64,000 bases of DNA, from the NCBI RefSeq assembly GCF_005233875.1, contig NZ_SZPZ01000002.1, forward strand, positions 1,302,001 to 1,366,000, given 5' to 3'. This document shows, in pieces, positions 60,181 through 64,000 of the stretch (position 1 is its first letter; each line of letters begins with the position of its first letter). The notes under the pieces are model-generated. The model searched no databases. It saw only the letters and a list, made by a program, of their open reading frames with translations, and was not told the origin of the DNA. The translations under genes and the position numbers were made by a program. The stretch is from Kribbella jiaozuonensis (GTDB lineage: Bacteria > Actinomycetota > Actinomycetes > Propionibacteriales > Kribbellaceae).

Positions 60181-60483
60181 TCAGATGATCGGGTTGTGGA
60201 TAGTCACGAGCTTGCGCCCGTCCGGGAAGGTCGCCTCGACCTGCACGTCGTGCAGCAACTCGGCGACGCCAGGCATGACCTGTTCCCGGGTGAGCACGGT
60301 CCGCCCGCTCTCCATCAGCTCGGCGACTCGAGCTCCCTCGCGCGCCCGTTCGATCACCCAGGTGCTGAGGAGCGCGACGGCTTCCGGGTGATTGAGCAGC
60401 ACCCCCCGCGCCAGCCGGTCGCGGGCGACCATGCCGGCGACGGAGAGCAGCAGCTTCTCAACGTCTGCGGGAGTGAAGTTCAC
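60181..60483 (-). CDS. ureA: Urease gamma subunit UreA
   Basis: A 100-aa structural subunit, the usual length. Seen are VNFTPADVEKLLLSVAGMVARDRL (in parts), RGVLLNHPEAVALLSTWVIE, VLTREQVMPGVAELLHDVQVEATFPDG (in parts) and KLVTIHNPI. GTG 60483 overlaps the stop of the transporter gene in GTGA, so transporter and urease are translationally linked. Confidence 0.95.
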   Translation of the reverse strand: MNFTPADVEKLLLSVAGMVARDRLARGVLLNHPEAVALLSTWVIERAREGARVAELMESGRTVLTREQVMPGVAELLHDVQVEATFPDGRKLVTIHNPII

Positions 60484-62117
60484 GACGGCAACGGTAGAAC
60501 GTGGTCGCTGACCTTGTCTGTGCTCAGGCAGAGTGAGCAGACGGCCGCGTCGTGGGTCGCGCACGCGGTCATGTCGGGCCGTTCGTAATCCTGCCGACAG
60601 ACATGGCAGGTGAGTACGGCGCCCGACGGGTTGCCGTGCTCGTCGTACATCGGAAGATCCAGCCCGTCATCCGGCCTGCGCAAGTAGTACTTGCCCCGGG
60701 TGATGATGGCGAGGATCGGCGGCAGCACCAGCGCGAGGCCGATCGCGACCAGCGGTGAGTACGGCTTGATCGCGCCGCCGAGACCGCCGAAGAAGACCAG
60801 GATCGAGACGCCCGCGGCCGCGGCCATCGAGACGAAGCCGACCGGGTTGACGGCGTACAACATGCCGCGGCGGAATTCCGGTGCCTTGGGCGACAACTTC
60901 AGCAGGTACTTGTTGAAGACGATGTCGGAGGCAACGACCACGATCCACGCCATCCCGCAGTTCGCGTAGAAGCCGAGGATGGTGTTGAGGAAGTCGAACA
61001 TGTTCGCCTCCATCAGCACCAGCGCGATCACCAGGTTGAACCCGAGGAACACCAGGCGGCCGGGGTAGTGCCGGGTCAGCCGCGTGTACGAGTTCGTCCA
61101 GGCGAGCGAGCCGGAGTACGCGTTGGTCACGTTGATCTTCACCTGGCTGATGACGACGAGTACGACGGCCAGCGTCATCGCCAGCCACCCGGGCAGGAAC
61201 CCGCGGTAGATCTCCAGGAACTGGTGCACCGGCTGGTTCGCGATCGAGGTGCCGCTGTCGACCTGAGCGATGATGTACACCGCCAGGAACAGACCGATCA
61301 CCTGCTTGAGCGCACCGAAGATCACCCAGCCCGGTCCGGCCAGCAGCACCGCGGTCCACCAGCGGCGGGAGTTCTCCGGCGTCTTCGGCGGCATGAACCG
61401 CAGGTAGTCGATCTGCTCGGCGATCTGCGCGATCAACGACAGGCAGACGCCGGCGGCGAGCAGCATCGAGCCGAAGTCGGCGTCGGGACCGTAGTCGAAG
61501 AACGTCGACACCGACGACGGGTGCGAGATGAGCAGGTAGCAGAACGGCAGCACCATCAGGATCAGCCACAACGGTGTCGTCCACACCTGCAGCGTCGACA
61601 ACACCTTCATCCCGTAGATCACCAGCGGGAAGATCACCAGCGTGGACACGGCGTACCCGGCCCAGAGCGGCACGTGCAGCCCGAGTTGCAGGCCCTGCGC
61701 CATGATCGAGCCTTCGAGCGCGAAGAAGATGAACGTGAACGATGCGAAGATCACGTTGGTCACGACCGAGCCGTAGTACCCGAAGCCGCTGCCGCGGGTG
61801 ATCAGGTCGAGGTCGATGTTGTACCGCGCGGCGTAGTACGCCAGCGGCAGCCCGGTCGCGAAGATGACCACCGCGAAGATCGCGATACCCCACAGTGCAT
61901 TGGTCGTCCCGTACGAGATGCCGATGTTCGCGCCGATCGCGAAGTCGGCGAGGTACGCGATGCCGCCGAGGGCCGAGACGGCGACCACGCCGGTGGACCA
62001 CTTGCGGTAGCTGCGCGGCGCGAACCGGAGGGTGTAGTCCTCCAGCGTCTCGCGCGTCGCGGTGTTCTGACTCGGGGGAGCGGTACTGCGGTGATCGAGC
62101 GAGGGTTCAACAGTCAT
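60480..62117 (-). CDS. NCS1-like permease with Cys-rich cytosolic tail
   Basis: A 545-aa permease of the NCS1 (cytosine/purine/allantoin) group with about twelve helices. Family hallmarks include ALGGIAYLADFAIGANIGISYGTTNAL (in parts), ITRGSGFGYYGSVV and INVTNAYSGSLAWTNSYTRLT. The last 45 residues carry three knuckles, CHVC, CATH and CSLC, a pattern able to bind two zinc ions. This is unusual in NCS1 proteins. Direct coupling to ureA suggests it brings in urea or a urea-releasing purine or ureide (inference). ATG 62117 is preferred to an upstream reading. From 62118 to 62218 no feature is seen. Confidence 0.82.
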   Translation of the reverse strand: MTVEPSLDHRSTAPPSQNTATRETLEDYTLRFAPRSYRKWSTGVVAVSALGGIAYLADFAIGANIGISYGTTNALWGIAIFAVVIFATGLPLAYYAARYNIDLDLITRGSGFGYYGSVVTNVIFASFTFIFFALEGSIMAQGLQLGLHVPLWAGYAVSTLVIFPLVIYGMKVLSTLQVWTTPLWLILMVLPFCYLLISHPSSVSTFFDYGPDADFGSMLLAAGVCLSLIAQIAEQIDYLRFMPPKTPENSRRWWTAVLLAGPGWVIFGALKQVIGLFLAVYIIAQVDSGTSIANQPVHQFLEIYRGFLPGWLAMTLAVVLVVISQVKINVTNAYSGSLAWTNSYTRLTRHYPGRLVFLGFNLVIALVLMEANMFDFLNTILGFYANCGMAWIVVVASDIVFNKYLLKLSPKAPEFRRGMLYAVNPVGFVSMAAAAGVSILVFFGGLGGAIKPYSPLVAIGLALVLPPILAIITRGKYYLRRPDDGLDLPMYDEHGNPSGAVLTCHVCRQDYERPDMTACATHDAAVCSLCLSTDKVSDHVLPLPS

Positions 62118-62218
62118 GGCGGAACTCCTGCGGCACCTTCGGGCGAGCGGTGCTCCGGCGTACCGGCGACGCTGCCGGCGGGGATGCACCCGAATGGAAG
62201 GAACCTAGGAACGCCGTG

Positions 62219-62614
62219 TTACCTGCGTGTTGCCGAACCGCTACGTTCGTGTATTTCCATCTGGAAGTAATCCGCGAGGTCGGCCTCGAGCGTGTGCTGG
62301 GCGGTGCCGAGGCGGTCGGCGACGGTGGCGCCGACGGGGGAGAGGGCGGTGACGATCCGCCGCTTGTCGTCCGCGTGGACGCGGCGCAGCACGAGTCCGC
62401 GCTCGACCAGCTTGTCCACGTGCCGGGTCAGGCTGGCGGCCGGCAGTACGGCGGACTCCGCGAGCAGCGACATCGGCTGACCGGGCTCGTCGTGCAGCGC
62501 GGCCATGATCCGCCACTGCTCGATCGTCAGCCCGAACTCGTCGAGCAACGGCTGCAGACCGAGCTCGATCTCCCGCTCGACCCGCTTCAGCAGCAGGAGC
62601 AGGCTCGACGCCAT
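62219..62614 (-). CDS. MarR-family transcriptional regulator
   Basis: A 131-aa winged-helix regulator. Seen are a helix EFGLTIEQWRIMAAL, the winged helix LPAASLTRHVDKLVERGLVLRRVHADDKRR (in parts, the classical MarR DKRRxxxxLTP form as DKRRIVTALSPVG), and a dimerisation helix at each end. ATG 62614 follows GGAGGAGGGG. It lies just upstream of the transporter-urease operon on the same strand and is divergent from the binding-protein gene. It may regulate either. Confidence 0.9.
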   Translation of the reverse strand: MASSLLLLLKRVEREIELGLQPLLDEFGLTIEQWRIMAALHDEPGQPMSLLAESAVLPAASLTRHVDKLVERGLVLRRVHADDKRRIVTALSPVGATVADRLGTAQHTLEADLADYFQMEIHERSGSATRR

Positions 62615-62722
62615 CCGCACCCCTCCTCCGATCCGGCGCTGTTCAGGTGCTGGGAAATATAGCTGTTCGCTCGAAGTTGCGCCTCCGATTCGTCCACACT
62701 GGGTGGCGACCAGGAGGTGATC

Positions 62723-63769
62723 GTGCGGGGTTCCGACGTACTGCCGATCGCTTTCGTGGTGCCGCTGCAGGGGCCGACCGGGATCTACGGGCCGTCCTGT
62801 CTCGCCTGCGGTCAGCTGGCCGTCGAGCAGCTCAACGCGCGCAACGGCATCGCCGGACGACCGGTCGAGCTTGTGCAGGTCGACGCGGGGCGTCCACCCG
62901 AGGTGGTCGCCGAGGAGGTCGGGCGGCTGGTCGACGCCGGACGGGTCGAGGCGGTGGCGGGGTGGCACATCTCCGCGGTACGCGTGGCGCTGACGCGGCG
63001 GATCGGCGGACGGGTCGTGTACGCGTTCGCCGCGATGCACGAGGGCGGCGACGACACGCCCGGGGTGTTCATGCTCGGTGAGCGTCCGGTGAACCAGCTG
63101 CTTCCGGCCGCGCGCTGGCTCCGTGAACATCACGGGGCTCGCCGTTGGGTTGTCGTCGGCAACGACTACGTGTATCCGCGGGTGACGGGATCCGTTGCGG
63201 AGGAGGCGCTGGACATCGTCGAGTCGGCTTATGTTGCCCTCGGCACCTCCGACTTCAGCGAGGTGATCAACGGGCTCAAGGCAACCAAAGCCGACGGGGT
63301 GATCATGCTGCTGATGGGCCAGGACGCGGTGCACTTCAACCGTCAGTTCGCCCGCGCCGGACTCAGCGAAGACCTCCTCCGCCTCAGCACGGCGATCGAG
63401 GAGAACACCCTGCTCGGCGCCGGGCCCGCCGCGAACCACGGCGTCTACGCGGCCGCGGCGTACTTCGACGGCCTGTCGACCGTGGAGAGCAACGAGTTCG
63501 CCCAGCAGTACTACGCCCGCTTCGGCCCCTTCGCCCCGGCCCTGAACGCGGTCGGCGAGTCGTGCTACGAGGCGATCCGCTTCCTGGCACGCCTGGGCGA
63601 GATCACCGGATCCATCGCCACCACGGCTGCCCTCCCGACCGGCCACTTCTACGACAGCCCCCGTGGTCTGCTCCGCCTCGACGGCAACCTCGTCGACCAG
63701 GACGTCTACCTCGCGGCGGCCGACGGCCTCGAATTCCGCATCGAAGAACAGATCGCCCGCACGAACTGA
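62723..63769 (+). CDS. AmiC-like amide/urea substrate-binding protein without signal peptide
   Basis: A 348-aa periplasmic-binding-protein fold (type I) resembling UrtA/FmdD/AmiC. Seen are PIAFVVPLQGPTGIYGPSC, LAVEQLNARNGIAGRPVELVQVD (in parts), VYPRVTGSVAEEAL and HGVYAAAAYFDGL, at usual positions. No signal peptide or lipobox is present, so it is probably a cytosolic ligand sensor like AmiC rather than a transporter part. GTG 62723, five bases after AGGAGG, is preferred to the overlapping GTG 62717. It sits beside the MarR gene and upstream of an LhgO-like gene. Confidence 0.82.
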   Translation: MRGSDVLPIAFVVPLQGPTGIYGPSCLACGQLAVEQLNARNGIAGRPVELVQVDAGRPPEVVAEEVGRLVDAGRVEAVAGWHISAVRVALTRRIGGRVVYAFAAMHEGGDDTPGVFMLGERPVNQLLPAARWLREHHGARRWVVVGNDYVYPRVTGSVAEEALDIVESAYVALGTSDFSEVINGLKATKADGVIMLLMGQDAVHFNRQFARAGLSEDLLRLSTAIEENTLLGAGPAANHGVYAAAAYFDGLSTVESNEFAQQYYARFGPFAPALNAVGESCYEAIRFLARLGEITGSIATTAALPTGHFYDSPRGLLRLDGNLVDQDVYLAAADGLEFRIEEQIARTN

Positions 63770-63805
63770 CTGTATTTCTGACGGCTGGAGGGACCTCTCT
63801 ACATC

Positions 63806-64000
63806 GTGACGAGATCAGCGGTGGTGGTGGGCGGCGGGATTGTCGGCCTCGCGGTGGCGCGTGCCCTGCAGAAGCAGGACCCGGGTACGCCGGTCGTCGT
63901 GCTCGAGAAGGAACCGTCCGTCGCCGCGCATCAGACCGGCAACAACTCGGGTGTCGTGCACTCCGGCCTGTACTACCGGCCCGGCTCGCTCAAGGCGCGG
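63806..64000 (+). CDS. lhgO: L-2-hydroxyglutarate oxidase-like FAD enzyme (partial, cut by window edge)
   Basis: The first 65 codons of an FAD-dependent oxidase/dehydrogenase. The dinucleotide motif VVVGGGIVGLAVARAL and the characteristic HQTGNNSGVVHSGLYYRPGSL match LhgO of the D-amino-acid-oxidase-like superfamily, which oxidises L-2-hydroxyglutarate. GTG 63806 has GGAGGGA some 12 bases upstream. The rest lies outside the window. Confidence 0.85.
   Translation, partial: MTRSAVVVGGGIVGLAVARALQKQDPGTPVVVLEKEPSVAAHQTGNNSGVVHSGLYYRPGSLKAR

Noticed and set aside
62615..63646. N-terminal extension of the MarR gene
   Set aside because: It is antisense to the binding-protein gene; the MarR fold starts at 62614 behind a good ribosome-binding site.
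1..64000. tRNA genes, CRISPR arrays, insertion sequences or prophage
   Set aside because: No cloverleaf, no regular direct-repeat array, and no transposase, integrase or phage-type product was found in the reading.

Overview
The window is about 70% G+C, has mostly short gaps and many stop/start overlaps (ATGA, GTGA, TGATG), and shows actinobacterial gene families and codon use. It fits a soil actinomycete of the Nocardioidaceae/Kribbellaceae type. That placement is inference from gene content; there is no rRNA or other phylogenetic marker here. I see no tRNA or rRNA gene, CRISPR array, insertion sequence, phage gene or replication origin.

Layout. 1-206: three small tandem hairpins and no gene. 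0.2-6.7 kb: a HIRAN/zinc-ribbon protein, a DUF2461 protein, an HdeD-like membrane protein, RNase HI and a large secreted GH84 hexosaminidase. 6.7-9.8 kb: an overlapping operon of flavohaemoglobin, a DivIVA-like coiled-coil protein and nitric oxide synthase oxygenase. 10.1-12.3 kb: an RNHCP zinc protein, endonuclease IV and a double SnoaL-like protein.

12.3-26.6 kb: a glycopeptide (vancomycin-type) resistance region. It holds a VanS paralogue coupled to a peroxiredoxin-like gene, VanZ, vanA, vanH, a second MurF, a GNAT, a FemX/VanK-like peptidyl transferase, VanY, VanR and VanS. A block of oxidoreductase genes (14.5-19.1 kb) lies inside it. The divergent regions vanZ/vanS2, vanH/murF and vanY/vanRS carry nearly the same promoter and operator sequence, so they look like one regulon. 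A 48-residue membrane microprotein is coupled to vanA. VanH and VanA would make D-Ala-D-Lac, MurF2 would load it on the UDP-muramyl tripeptide, VanY would trim remaining D-Ala-ended precursors, and the FemX-like enzyme would build the cross-bridge on altered stems.

26.6-29.2 kb: a zinc-type ABC importer behind a Fur/Zur-like box. 29.2-38.1 kb: a KimA-like potassium importer, an MMPL exporter, a PadR-controlled ABC-2 drug exporter, a SulP transporter, a 62-residue protein and an alpha/beta hydrolase. 38.1-43.3 kb: a PfpI protein, then an operon of class II aldolase, HAD phosphatase, DhaL and DhaK, facing a GAF-domain regulator. 43.4-50.7 kb: copper handling (HMA-fusion protein, CopA-type ATPase, CopD-CtaG fusion), a DUF5134 protein and a flavin disulfide reductase. 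50.9-55.9 kb: a DHA2 exporter, an SDR-like protein without the usual catalytic residues, and a LuxR-family ATPase regulator. 55.9-62.1 kb: an NCS1-type transporter followed by ureA-ureB-ureC-ureF-ureG-ureD. 62.2-64 kb: a MarR regulator, an AmiC-like binding protein without a signal peptide, and the start of an LhgO-like oxidase cut by the window edge.
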